Below are positions 21,855 through 33,600 of a DNA stretch of 64,000 bases, one piece after another. Position 1 is the stretch's first letter. Each line of letters opens with the position of its first letter. The DNA lies in contig JADFUC010000964.1 in assembly GCA_019722365.1 (NCBI GenBank), forward strand, positions 62,001 through 126,000. Direction: 5' to 3'. Made by a program: the position numbers and the translations under genes. The notes under the pieces are model-generated. The model was given only the letters and a program-made list of their open reading frames with translations. It had not been told where the DNA came from and searched no databases. This DNA comes from Lithospermum erythrorhizon. Its lineage: Eukaryota > Streptophyta > Magnoliopsida > Boraginales > Boraginaceae.

Positions 21855-24800
21855 CTAATGACCATTAGATATTGAAACAGACTTCTTAGCTTTTCTACTT
21901 GCATGAATCTTTGAGTAAATGGCTTTGGTTCTAAACGAAAGCAACACATCTAACACAAAACCAACAATGCAAGCAATAGCCATGACTATAAACACAAGCC
22001 TGTAACAATGAGCCCCGACACATGTGTTTCCTCCATCAGCCGTTGTTGTAGCTTCAGCATCATACAGAAAGCCAGCAAGCAAACCCGAGAACAGGAACGA
22101 ACCAAGGGGGAGATTGAGGATGAGGATGTTATAGATCAGTCCGTAGTATTTGAGGCCGAATAGTTCAGAGGCGGTTGGGACTGTGACTGCTAGACGAACG
22201 CCATAGCAGATTCCGACAACTATTGAGCCGATGTATAGTGAACCTGGTAAAGCCATGGCCATTATTATGTAGCCTAACGCCATTACGATCTGAGAGGCTG
22301 CATTCCAGACAGGTCTAGGTGTCCCAGCTTTCCTGAGATATCAACCAAATCAAGAAATCAGTATTCAATTTACTAATTTGAATGTGTCCGTTTGGATATT
22401 TACAAAACTTAATATGGAAGTTCTATATCATATCTAATGTACAATTAATCTGACATCACCAAGTTAACAAGAATCTCTCAACAATTGAATTAAAGTAACT
22501 CTTCATAGAAAAATCAAAATCCACCAACTCATTTAACTTGATCTATTAAAACCACATGGATTCAACCTACATATTTGTCTCCATGGGAAGATGCACATAC
22601 TGATACACAACTAGCTAGTCTTCTAAAATAATTTTCAAATCCACCAACCCTTTTAATGTGACTATCATATAACACCCACAGAAACAAATTTAAAAATATG
22701 TGACCAATCAAAGGTGAAAGGACCACCATGTAATTTAGATTACTAAATGGATGTTGAAAAATATAACATGGACCAAGCCTTGATATCAAATAACGGGTTG
22801 TTTTGCATCCGTTCAAATAAACTATTCAAGACCAAAGGCCATTTGTGTGACAGCAACTATTTTGGCCTTTAGCTCACCATAGATCTTTGATATATTAAAG
22901 CAATTGGTAGATGCAACATTACATCTTTTTCATTGTGTTACTTTCTAATATATTAAGACAAGTTGCATGATAATTAAACAAATGGAAGAAACTTTTGATG
23001 TGGAACTAGAAGACATGTACAGAATTTTTAAAGCATCTTAATTCCTTAGTAAGAAAGCATCAAGCAGGAATCAAGAAAAAATCAACTTCTTGTGCATGAC
23101 CGAGTAAGTTATTTACAATAATGAAATGTTCTCTTTTAAATCCTCATTTGGTTCGAAAAGATGGAGGCAACAGAGTAAATCTCACAAAACATGCATAAAT
23201 CGAGTCCGAATTCGGAGCAGTAATCAAACGAACCACAAGTAAAACTGGTAATCAACTCCACTAGACCTAGACGATATCAGTATATCACCTTATTCACATA
23301 AGATGCCACTATACTAGGACCCATGGCATCAATATGGAGTATGTACCTTGGACCACTAGTAAAAATGCATGCCTCACCTTAAAGAAAAGGGAAAAATTGC
23401 AGGCCTCATAAATATCTACCATGGAAAAAAATATCTACCTTGGAGGCTTGGATCACTAGTAAAAAATGCATGCCTCATCAATATCTACTGGTTGGTCTTA
23501 CTAGATTACTATACACTCAAGCTAAAGCTAAGATAGACATAAGAAAATGCATACCTCGCCTTAAAGCAAAGGCAAGCTAATAAAATTCTATTGTCATAAT
23601 AACTAAACTATTTCAAATAGTATTATAGAAGTAACCATTAATTCATCAACATGATGCAATGTCAAGAGGCTCTTGACTTAAGCGGGGTAGGGGGGTTGGA
23701 AATCGATAGTATTTCCGGATTGACCCAAGAGAAGTAACCATTAATTGAACTAACAAAACTGCAAAAAATCACTTACTTGATGTAGTACTCAGAAACAGAT
23801 CCAGAAACAATTCTTCCAAAGAACCCAAAAATGCTAATCAATGAAACAAATATTGAAACATCTGTGTATCCAAGAGCTAACCCCATTTGTCCCATATTAT
23901 TCTGCACTGCTAGTCCTGTGCCAACACCACATAGAAATGAAACAAACAAGATCCAAAAGTCCACTGTCCTTAAAGCCTCGATTATCGTATGCTCTTCCCC
24001 GATCATCGGCTGCTGCCTCTCCTCCACCACTAGTCCCTCCATCGCCACAATCTCCGCCTTCTCCACCACCTCGACCACATTTTCTCGAACGCCCAACAGT
24101 GGTTCAGTAGCATTATTCCCCTCAACATCTAAGCAATCCGAACTGGACCTTAACCAACTTTGGACCATAAGATAGACAGGAATTGCCAAAGGTGATGCTA
24201 AAAGAAGCAACAAAATCGCAGCAAAAACTTTCGAAACTGAATTTCCATGCACCCCAGAAACATCATAGGCTAACAAATAAACAGCAATCACAACAGCAAC
24301 AACATTGATTATCCCAAAATATTTGACTTCTGTTTTCTCCTCAACAGAAGTGGAAGAAGGGGGGATTTCCCTTAGGAAGAAAATGGCAGATATGCAAACA
24401 ACTAGAGGTATGATTGCTAACATAAGGAGAAATTTAGCTGGATCCTCAGCAAATAAAGCTGAGCATAAATCAGTAAATATTGCTGTGCTTAATCCAACAT
24501 AACCCTTTAAAATCCCAGAAACAGGACCTCTGTTTTTCCTGAAATTCCTAATGCATGTAACAAGAATTGCAGTATTCATCCATGTAGTACTGTTTCCTCC
24601 CATACATAGAAATATACACATCTGCATTATGTAAACCAAAAAAAAAAAATAAATCAAGAATCATACTAAAAGCACAATTTCTGTTTCCAGAAATTGACCC
24701 CACTATATTTCTAAGCTAAAAAATCCGAAACTTTATCGTGCATGCACATTAGATTCATTTACATGCATGTTCTCCTTTTGCCAACTTAGTGCTGGATTAC

Positions 24801-25536
24801 AACTCTAAAACATAAATTAGAGGGGTATTTTAAATAATCACATCTTGTATGTATATTAAGATACCATTTTTTAACTTTAGCTTCTTGAAGTAATAAACCA
24901 TAAACTTTCAAATGACATGCCAATTCTTTAATCTTTGGTCATTTTGACAATTGAAAAACAAACTGACTATTATTTTTGTAATGCATTTAGCATTAGAATA
25001 TCATGTTTTTAACTTCAGCTTTCTTGAAATAATAAACCAGAAAATGTAAAGAAACATTTCAATTCTTTAAGTTAGTTAGCTTCGACCATTAAAAAACAAA
25101 TTGTACAATATTTTTGAAATGCAGTTAGTATTAAAATAGCATGTTCTTGAAATAATAAGCCATAACCATCAAACAATTAAAATGACCTACGCAAAAAGAT
25201 ACTTACAGCCCAATAAGGAAGAGGTTGAATACGTTGGCTAACAACAAGCCATTGAACTCCATAGCCAACGAGTCCTTCGACGGCGCCGATGAGGAGGATG
25301 ATGGGTATGGGGAACTTATCAGAAGCAAATCCAGCAAGAAGTCCAAATGCTTTTCCCACATCTTTAGCTACTGAAAGATTGTTGAGCTGGAGCTGAGTAA
25401 GGGCCATGAGAGTCTTCAATGCAGCTGAGTAGTTAGCAAATGTGTAGTTGTTGCCGGAAATGGCTTGAACCCAAATGGCGGTGACGAATCCAAGCCATTT
25501 TCCGGCAGGAGAAGTAGGGGAGACTTTGAATGACAT
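21855..25536 (-). CDS. Nodulin-like / MFS-fold transporter
   Basis: Three minus-strand exons, 25536-25207, 24621-23777 and 22332-21855, join in frame with GT-AG introns to give 550 residues. The ATG at 25536 (MSFKVSPTSPAGKWLGFVTA) was preferred over the longer open frame because it places the nodulin-like start GKWLGFVTAIWVQAISGNNY near the N-terminus. The first half carries the nodulin-like domain with NTAILVTCIRNF and GPVSGILKGYVGLSTAIFTD. The second half, after a hydrophilic loop rich in Glu and Val, has SLISIFGFFGRIVSGSVSEY and SELFGLKYYGLIYNIL, both typical of this family. About 12 membrane spans are expected. Relatives are NFD4/At2g16660/At4g34950-like proteins of largely unknown substrate. 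Arabidopsis neighbours of these genes include TOC132 and ARO1, as here. Substrate is not inferred. Confidence 0.87.
23340..23580. repeat. Local duplications in MFS intron 2
   Basis: The motifs CACTAGTAAAAAATGCATGCC, AATATCTACC and ATACCTCGCCTTAAAG recur two or three times with small changes between 23343 and 23580. This is a scrambled local duplication without transposon ends. Confidence 0.5.
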
Positions 25537-26960
25537 TGATGAGTATGTAATGATGATGACGAGACAAATTTTCTTGGGTCGGACGGATTTATTTGAGGAA
25601 TTAGTAGGAGGGGGAATAGTAGTAGTTATGAAAAGGGATAGATTAGTTGAGGCTTGATATTGGGATTTGGAGGTGTTATATAGAGGGAAAAAAGTCAATG
25701 GTGCAATTTTTTTGGTTATAAAATAGACATAATTTCCTTTTTTGAATAGGGGGTGGAATTTTATTAGTCACGATTAAATATGATGCATTGTATAAATCGA
25801 CAAATGAAGAACGGGCTATGACATCAAAAAAATATTGCAACTTGGCCACAAACTTTTGTTGCTTGACCTTTCTATGTGCTTTTATTACCAATGACTTGTA
25901 ATGTGATGGTATTTAGTCAGTTCATCAAAGCTAAGTTGTACCTGGTTTAAATCTTTTTAAAAGATTTTGGTTATGTTATACAGGTTTTAATTTCATTTAA
26001 TAAGTTTCAAAGTAAAAATGGTAATGGTGGTAAGACCATCTCCAATTCATAAGCTATTTAAATTCAAAATGCAATAACTCTTGTAGATAAGACAATATAT
26101 TTATTGTAAACTTATTAGATTAAAATATGTATTATATGCAATTGGTTATTCGTTCGTTAGTAGTAAAGTGGTAATATTAAAACTTAAGTTGATGTTATGT
26201 TATGTTGATTTAATTTATTGATTTATTTCCCCATGTTCTCCCCACTTGACAGTTTGATATGGCATATGAAACTTCCTAGGGGTAGACGGACACGGCTTGT
26301 CTCCTAATAATATTGAAAACGTTGAAGCATTATTTATTTAGTTTTTTAATTTTGAAGTATTGCACCTTTATGTTCAGTGGGTATTAAAGATGTTTCAACG
26401 TTTCCCCACCATATCATGCAACCAAACTTCATTTATATACTTCATCCGGAAATGCTCTCAGGTAAAGAACGATAATTAATTACAAATTGTATCTAAAAAC
26501 CTTATCAACTCATTCAATTAAATCTTAACCAATAGCTGATTTTGATATAGAACTTACTAAAAATCATGATTTTTTAGTTTAATTAATAATAGAAGAATAG
26601 TCCATGATAATCAAATGATGCAACAAATCCAACAATTCACCTAATTTTTATTAACAATAAATTTTTCAGCGTTATATTTCATCGCAATGATGTAAGATTA
26701 TATTTCGACTCACCAAAATTCATCCCGATAAAACAGATTAACCAGTTGCTCATTTGGGCCAGACTAGCTATATATTTTGGGCCAAATACTAAGGCCTCCT
26801 TTCCTGGGCCTTTTAAATCTTAATAATTGTCCCAAAAAGATGTCTTGTTTCTCAAGTCCTCTTTGTTCATCACTCTATAAAAATTGTTGCATCAAATTAG
26901 CAATTTTTTATAGTTTAATCGTATAAAAAAAGTGAATTAAAATCATAAAATTTGGTGAAA
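25537..26960. promoter_or_regulatory. Shared upstream region of the MFS and PAD1 genes, with three TGGGCC motifs
   Basis: The two genes diverge from this 1.4-kb region. On the PAD1 side, TGGGCC occurs at 26755, 26778 and 26805, about 155-205 bases before the ATG. TGGGCC/T (site II) elements bind TCP factors and are frequent in promoters of plant housekeeping and growth genes. The motifs are seen; their activity is inferred. The rest is AT-rich and empty. Confidence 0.5.
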
Positions 26961-28863
26961 ATGGCCCGATACGATAGAGCAATAACTGTATTCTCGCCAG
27001 ACGGACACCTTTTTCAAGTGGAGTATGCTTTGGAAGCTGTCCGTAAAGGCAACGCCGTTGTCGGAGTACGAGGTTCCGACAACGTTGTACTTGGTGTTGA
27101 AAAAAAGTCAACCCCTAAGCTCCAAGATTCCAGGTTGTTTTTTTATGTCGGGATTTTGATAGTTGACTTTTTGAATTTTGAACTCGAATGTTTTTGTTTA
27201 TGTTGTATAGTATTCGTTGGTTTTATGTTTTAATTTGTCGGAGTTTTGGATTTTGATAGTTGACTTTTTTAATTTTGAACTCAAATATGTCTGTATAGTA
27301 TTTTGGGTAAAAAATGGCGTTTTTGTATATGTTTGTATAGGATTTGGGAGGAAATATGTTAAAAGGTTGAAGTTTGATATATGTTGTATAGTATTTGGGG
27401 GAAAATATGTTAAAGATGGTATTTTTAAACTATTTTACTATATTAACATGATAGTTTAGATTCAAATTGAAGTTATAGGGGTCAATTTTGGTCGGGAAGT
27501 TTGTTAATTTGTACATTGAATATCAAACTATACCCCCTCCATCTGAAAAAAGAGTGTCGAGTTTTCTTAAAATTTTGCATGGCCATCTTTCTTCAGATCT
27601 GTTAGGAAGATAGTGAATCTAGATGATCACATTGCATTGGCTTGCGCTGGCTTGAAAGCAGATGCACGTGTACTTGTCAATAAGGCGCGTATTGAGTGTC
27701 AAAGTCATAAGCTCACTGTTGAAGATCCTGCAACTGTTGAGTACATAACCCGTTACATAGCTGGCCTGCAGCAGAAGTACACACAAAGTGGTGGTGTAAG
27801 ACCATTTGGCCTTTCGACCTTGATCATAGGGTTTGACCCTTACAGCGGCGTGCCAGCGCTCTATCAGACCGATCCTTCAGGAACCTTTTCAGCATGGAAA
27901 GCCAATGCAACTGGAAGAAACTCTAACTCAATCAGAGAATTTTTGGAAAAGAACTACAAAGAAACATCTGGCCAAGAAACTGTCAAGTTAGCGATCCGTG
28001 CTTTGCTCGAAGTAAGTTCCTTTGTCACTGTTATTCTAATGTTTAGCAAAAAAGAAGTTATAACACATGGACCAATTAATATCTCTAATTTTGCAAAACA
28101 TTTTTGTTCGTTTTCTACCAAGCTAGTAGAAAACATTTTGAAAGTTAATTTTTTACTTCAGGAAACATATATTTAAATCATACTCTAAACTTCATAGTAT
28201 AAGCAAATATTTCCTTACATTGATTCGAAGAAGCTAGCCTCTTGAAATCTTCATGACTTTACACAGACTTTCTCATTTTCAATGCATTTGGTTCCTCATG
28301 ATTAAGTCATCATGACCTGCATATGGTTGGATGATCACTCTTCCATGGTTCCACCATATATACACACTCGAGCTCTTTGCATAACATTTTAATCTTTGGT
28401 TTATAGCAGTCTCCATTTTTCATGCCTTAATGCTGTCCATGATATAGATGTATGTTTTAAAACCTTTCAAGCATTCTTGCTAATTCGTGCCTTCTTTAAT
28501 ATGTTCATATAAATAACACTTTAAGCACACACGTTGTTACCAAACCAATGTTTTGTAATCATCAGAATAAGTGTAAGACTCCATGATCCAACAAAACACA
28601 TTGGTAACTGAAAATTTTACCATCTGAGAATTAGCTGATGATAGGGAATGAATGATTCTTCTTTGGAATAAAATCTTATATTGTACATTTTATCCATAAA
28701 GGTTGTTGAGAGTGGTGGAAAGAACATAGAAGTTGCTGTGATGACCAGAGAGCATGGACTACGCCAACTTGAAGAAGCTGAAATTGATGCCATTGTTGCT
28801 GAAATAGAGGCAGAGAAAGCTGCTGCTGAGGCTGCCAAGAAGGCACCTTCCAAAGAAACTTGA
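26961..28863 (+). CDS. PAD1: 20S proteasome subunit alpha type-7 (PAD1)
   Basis: Three exons, 26961-27133, 27597-28011 and 28702-28863, join in frame to give 249 residues, close to the 250 of Arabidopsis PAD1/PAD2. The N-terminus [15 protein letters not shown] and [15 protein letters not shown] form the alpha-subunit signature that gates and seals the outer ring of the 20S core. Further conserved blocks are [32 protein letters not shown] and the C-terminal Glu/Lys/Ala-rich tail ([18 protein letters not shown]). Alpha subunits lack catalytic threonine and have a structural role. Site II motifs upstream fit constitutive expression. Intron 1 contains an isolated CCCCCTCCATCTGAAAA near 27535 that resembles one end of a Stowaway element. 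Confidence 0.95.
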
Positions 28864-29756
28864 GTTCAGCTGTAGTACTTTGGTTCAGGTTCAAAGTTCG
28901 CTTGAATTTTCACTTATTTGCTGCTTGAAGTTGAAACATTTATGTAGGATAATGATATAGGTCTACAGATCTTTATGTTGATCAAAGAACCTTGGCTTTT
29001 ATGTTGTATCGTATTATTAGTTATAGCTATCTATGGATGTTGCTTTAAATTGAGAAGTGATTAACTTGCTATTGAACCTGATGAAAGTTCAAAATTAGCT
29101 GCTGAAGCTTTTTATTGGAGTACTCGATTCTACTCCCTAACTTAATGATCAAGTCTGTACAATCATACAAAATTTAGCTCGTTCTTTAACGAGTTAATCT
29201 GTAACCCGGATCAGTGAGCTAACGAGTTGAGTGGTACAAAGCTTGGCTTGTTTTCATAATGATTCAAGCAGTAACTTGGATCAGTTAGCTACCCAGTCGA
29301 GTTAGGTACTTCAATACTTGTTTCCAGCACTAGTACAACTGCATTGTTTGCTGTTTTGAATCTCCAAACGGCATGCAAAACACATAGTATCATTGCTATC
29401 AGTTAGAGAAGCTCATCGCCACACTGTTTCTAACACGTTGCTAAACCTCATTGGCACCCGTTAAGGAACCGACTCTAGTCGTACTCGATTCTAAACCAAC
29501 TCGTTAAAACGATTCTTCACAACCTCTAATGTTATTGTCCTCGAGCAATCTTTACTTTTGAATCCATTATTGTCTGGACAATGACTGAGAAAATAATTAG
29601 TCAGATGATTCGAGTCAATATAGTGACTCACCTCCTCTTGTCCCTACTGCATTAAATAAGTAAATTACATCCAAATCGAACAATTCCAAGTTACAACCGA
29701 CGAAACCCAACTCATACCGCCTCGTTCACAACTCTAGTAAATATTACAACCTCGCC

Positions 29757-29950
29757 CGGGGCATAGCTCAACTGGTAAAAAACTAAAGTGTTAAATACAT
29801 CCTCGCATTAAAAGGAAAGTTCCAGTCCCCTGATCAACCGAGGCACATCACACGATTAACTCCTTCGTGGTATACGAGGGTAGAGGTTGTTAGTGTGATG
29901 GTTTCACACTTTTCGCATGACAACCTAGGTTCGGTTGGAAGCGGGAGTCA
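29757..29950 (+). repeat. tRNA-derived SINE-like element
   Basis: GGGCATAGCTCAACTGGT contains a good Pol III A box (TAGCTCAACTGG), and AAGTTCCAGTCCCC about 50 bases later resembles a B box. Together the two sit at tRNA-like spacing, but the piece does not fold as an intact tRNA gene, since the B box deviates from GTTCGANTC. The downstream body to about 29950 matches no family I know. No target-site duplication was found. Confidence 0.5.
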
Positions 29951-30355
29951 GTCGGGCTTGGAAAATGGGCCATCCAATCCATTATCCATAACCCAATAAC
30001 TTTGTACCAAAGATCCAACAGGCCCATCACCTCACCTCACCTAATTTCCTTACTCATCATTCTTCTTCATATTTATACGTACGGATCAATTATCAATTCC
30101 CAAATACGACTTTGTCCCATATATTTGTCCAATTTCTACCTTAAACAATTTTAATTAATTTAATTCTCCCTATATAATCAACCGATCAAAATATAATATC
30201 TCAAGTAGGTTTTCATTTTACCAATAATTGTTATGCTTTATATATATTAAATCCATCTTAATTGGTTGGTTGCTTAATAGTCGTTTAATTATAATATTCG
30301 ATTTTTGAATTTTAGTTTGTTTAATAATTATTGTTTGTGATTTTGTGAAATTAAT

Positions 30356-30575
30356 AGGATTGATGTTTAATTAGAGGGGAATTTAGGGTTTTGTGAAGTT
30401 ATTTGGATTGGTGTTTAATTAGAGGGGAATTTAGGTTTTTTTGTGTGAAAATAATTGTATTGGTGTTTTTTGGAAGGGGAATTTAAGGGTTTTTGTGGAA
30501 TTAATTGGATTGGTGGTTTAATTAGAGGGAAATTTAGGGTTTTTGTGGAATTAATTGGATTAGTATTTTGATTGA
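30356..30575 (+). repeat. UPL3: Tandem repeat with telo-box-like motifs in the UPL3 leader/promoter
   Basis: Four and a half copies of about 50 bases, starting near 30356, 30404, 30456, 30506 and 30556. Each carries TTGGATTGGTGTTTAATTAG, then GGGAATTTAGGGTTTT. TTTAGGGTTTT is the reverse complement of the plant telo-box core AAACCCTA, present in three copies with variants in the others. Telo boxes near transcription starts are known in plant growth-related genes; that meaning here is inference. The ATG follows at 30638. Confidence 0.7.
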
Positions 30576-30637
30576 AATCGATGAGATTGTGATTGAGGAT
30601 TGATCGATGAAAAAGGGATTTGGAGTTGGGGTTTTGT

Positions 30638-33600
30638 ATGGAAACTAGGAGCCGGAAGCGGGCGGAGGCCACCTCATCAGCGCCTTCTTCTTCAAATTCA
30701 CCGCCTGGTCCCACCACACGTGCCGCCAAACGCTCTCGTCGCAGCTCGATTATTCCAACGTCTTCGATTTCGACTCGTTCTCGTGTCACTACTCGCTCAC
30801 AGGACTCACTAGTTTCTCCTCCAGCTCCCGTTATGGATACTCAGGAATCGTCGGGTTCTGCTAGCAGGGGGCGTCGTGGTAGGAACCCGAATAAGGATAA
30901 TTCGGATAAGGGGAAGGAGAAAGAACACGATGTTAGGGTTAGGGATAGAGATAGGGATGCTGAGAGGGGGTTTGGATTGAATATCGATGCAAATGCTGCA
31001 GGGGATGACGAGGAGGATAATGATAGTGAAGGTGGTGTTGGGATTTTGCATCACAATTTGACTTCTGCAAGTAGTGCACTTCAGGGGTTGTTGAGAAAAT
31101 TGGGTGCTGGATTGGATGATTTGCTTCCCAGCTCGCAAATGGGGTCTTCGTCTCATCAGAATGGTCGGCTCAAGAAGATTTTGGCGGGTTTGAGGGCAGA
31201 AGGCGAGGAAGGCAAGCAAGTTGAGGCATTAACACAGCTCTGTGATATGCTTTCAATTGGAACCGAGGACTCGTTGAGCACTTTCTCGGTGGACTCTTTT
31301 GTTCCCGTGCTTGTGGGCTTGTTGAATTATGAGAGTAACCCGGATATTATGTTATTAGCAGCTAGAGCGCTTACTCATTTGGTTGATGTTCTACCATCTT
31401 CTTGTGCTGCTGTGGTGCATTATGGTGCGGTTTCGTGTTTTGTTGCTCGTTTGCTTACAATTGAGTATATGGATTTGGCCGAACAGGCTAGGAACTCAGC
31501 TTATTACACAGATTATAACTTGCTTCATTTCCATATACTGTGCACACTGTTTTATGTGATATGTTGTATGCACTAAACTGCCAATTTATGTAGCCTCTGT
31601 GGTATAAAGCACCGATTTTAATGATGTTTATGCTTTGATTATTCCTAACAGTCCCTTCAAGCTCTGAAGAAGATTTCTCAAGAGCATCCAACTGCTTGCT
31701 TGCGAGCAGGTGCAATGATGGCAGTACTATCATATCTTGACTTCTTCTCCACTGGGGTCCAGGTAGCATATTTATTGAAAACTGTATGAGTGATGCCATT
31801 AGAACCCATATATTTTAGACCAATATGTCCCTACTCATTTTTTCTTTTCGATCGTTGAAGCGTGTGGCACTGTCTACTGCCGCAAATATGTGCAAGAAAC
31901 TTCCATCAGATGCTGCTGACTTTGTAATGGAAGCCGTTCCTCTGTTAACAAACCTCCTCCAGTATCATGATGCGAAGGTGAGATGATTATTCAATTTGGT
32001 CAGTGTCCTGAAGTTTTGGTTAGTTGTCATTTACCATTCCTTCATTGCACTCCGGTTATCTTTGAAGGTTTTGGAGCATGCTTGTATCTGCTTGACACGG
32101 ATCGCTGAAGCATTCACTTCATCTCCTGAGAAGCTAGATGAGCTCTGTAACCATGGATTAGTTACACAAGCTGCCTCCCTTATATCAACCAGTAGTTCCG
32201 GTGGTGGTCAGTCTTCTCTAAGTACATCCACATATACTGTAAGTAAATTATCTGTCATGCTACCTTATTCAGCATGATCAAGTTTTTATTGAGGATTGTG
32301 AAATGATATGGTATGAATATATCATGCAGGGCTTAATCCGACTTCTTTCAACATGTGCAAGCGGTTCTCATGTTGCTGCAAAAACTCTGCTACTCCTTGG
32401 AGTCAGTGGCATTCTTAAAGATATTCTTTCGGGATCTGGGCTTGTTCCAGGAATGTCTGTTTCAGCAGCCTTAAGTAGGCCCCCTGAGCAGGTATGATCA
32501 GTTGTTTATGTTTTTGGATGAAGTGGGTTTCTTAAGTGGATATGGCAAAGTCATCTTTTGGGTATCCTTTTCACATTGAGAACATGCTATAACATATTTC
32601 CCTGACTTGATCATTCCTGATCATTTTGGAAGATTTGTGTTCATATCTTGTTTGTATTGGTTGTTTTTTGGTTTATGTTCAATGTCAAATATATTGCTAT
32701 GGGATTCATGCATGATTTATTTGCTATGTGGTTTTCTGTATCTTCTCATGTGATGGGGGATGCTTCTCTAATTCTCTTGATATCCTTGCAAATCCTTCAC
32801 CTTCACCTCATTATTCCTTCAGCCCTTTTCGTAACACTGTGAGGAAATGTGTTAAGTTATTGTCATTTACCGAGTCTAAGTCCTTCAGTCCTCTTCTCAA
32901 GTATTTTTTTAGTTACTAGTATGCCTTTAGTGATCATCAATGTTGTGATCTCTTTCTGTTACTAGATTTTTGAGATCATGAACCTCGCAAATGAGCTTCT
33001 TCCCCCATTGCCTCAAGGAATTATATCTCTTCCAACGTCTAATGTACTGGTTAGGGGTTCAATCTCTAAGAAGCCGTCTTCGAGTAGTTCTAGCAAACAA
33101 GAGGATTCCAACGGAAATTTGCAAGAGGTTTCAGCCCGTGAAAAACTATTAAAAGAGCAGCCCGAACTTCTACAACACTTTGGGACTGACCTGCTACCTG
33201 TTTTAATCCAGGTGAGTGTTTGTAATTGCCTTTTGTTTTCTATGTTTTTTTATACAACGTTATGAAACTTCTGCATTGGTGAACATTGATCTTACAGATA
33301 TATGGATCTAGTGTGAGTGGGCCTGTCCGTCACAAATGTCTCTCAGTTATAGGGAAACTTATGTACTTTAGCACTTCAGATATGATTCAGTTATTACTAA
33401 ATGTCACAAACATTTCAAGCTTCTAATTTCCTCCATTGAAGTATTGCATATTGCATAATTTACTTGTTAGTTATTCCTTTTTCTTAGCCTGTGTACTGGT
33501 TCTGCAGCTTCTTGGCTGGGGTTTTAGCTTGGAAAGATCCACAAGTGCTTATTCCAGCCCTTCAAGTAGCAGAAATTTTAATGGAGAAGCTTCCAAGGGT

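Larger units (their letters stand above)
28864..30637. other. Intergenic region between PAD1 and UPL3
   Basis: Holds the PAD1 3' UTR, a degenerate stretch (29100-29560) with repeated CGAGTT/AACTCG motifs, a tRNA-like SINE at about 29757-29950, a TGGGCC at 29966, and the repetitive UPL3 leader at 30356-30575. No coding sequence is supported. Confidence 0.5.

Noticed and set aside
27530..27560. CCCCCTCCATCTGAAAA in PAD1 intron 1 as a Stowaway MITE
   Set aside because: Only one end is visible; no inverted partner or second TA was found in the intron.
29100..29560. Second hAT MITE between PAD1 and UPL3
   Set aside because: A CCAGCACTA-like end is present near 29328 and the interior recalls the BGAL intron element, but no matching left end or 8-base duplication was found.
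33488..33507. UPL3 as a pseudogene because of the missing donor
   Set aside because: All 17 exons are open, total length matches the family within a few residues and the catalytic cysteine is present; a canonical in-frame alternative intron exists.
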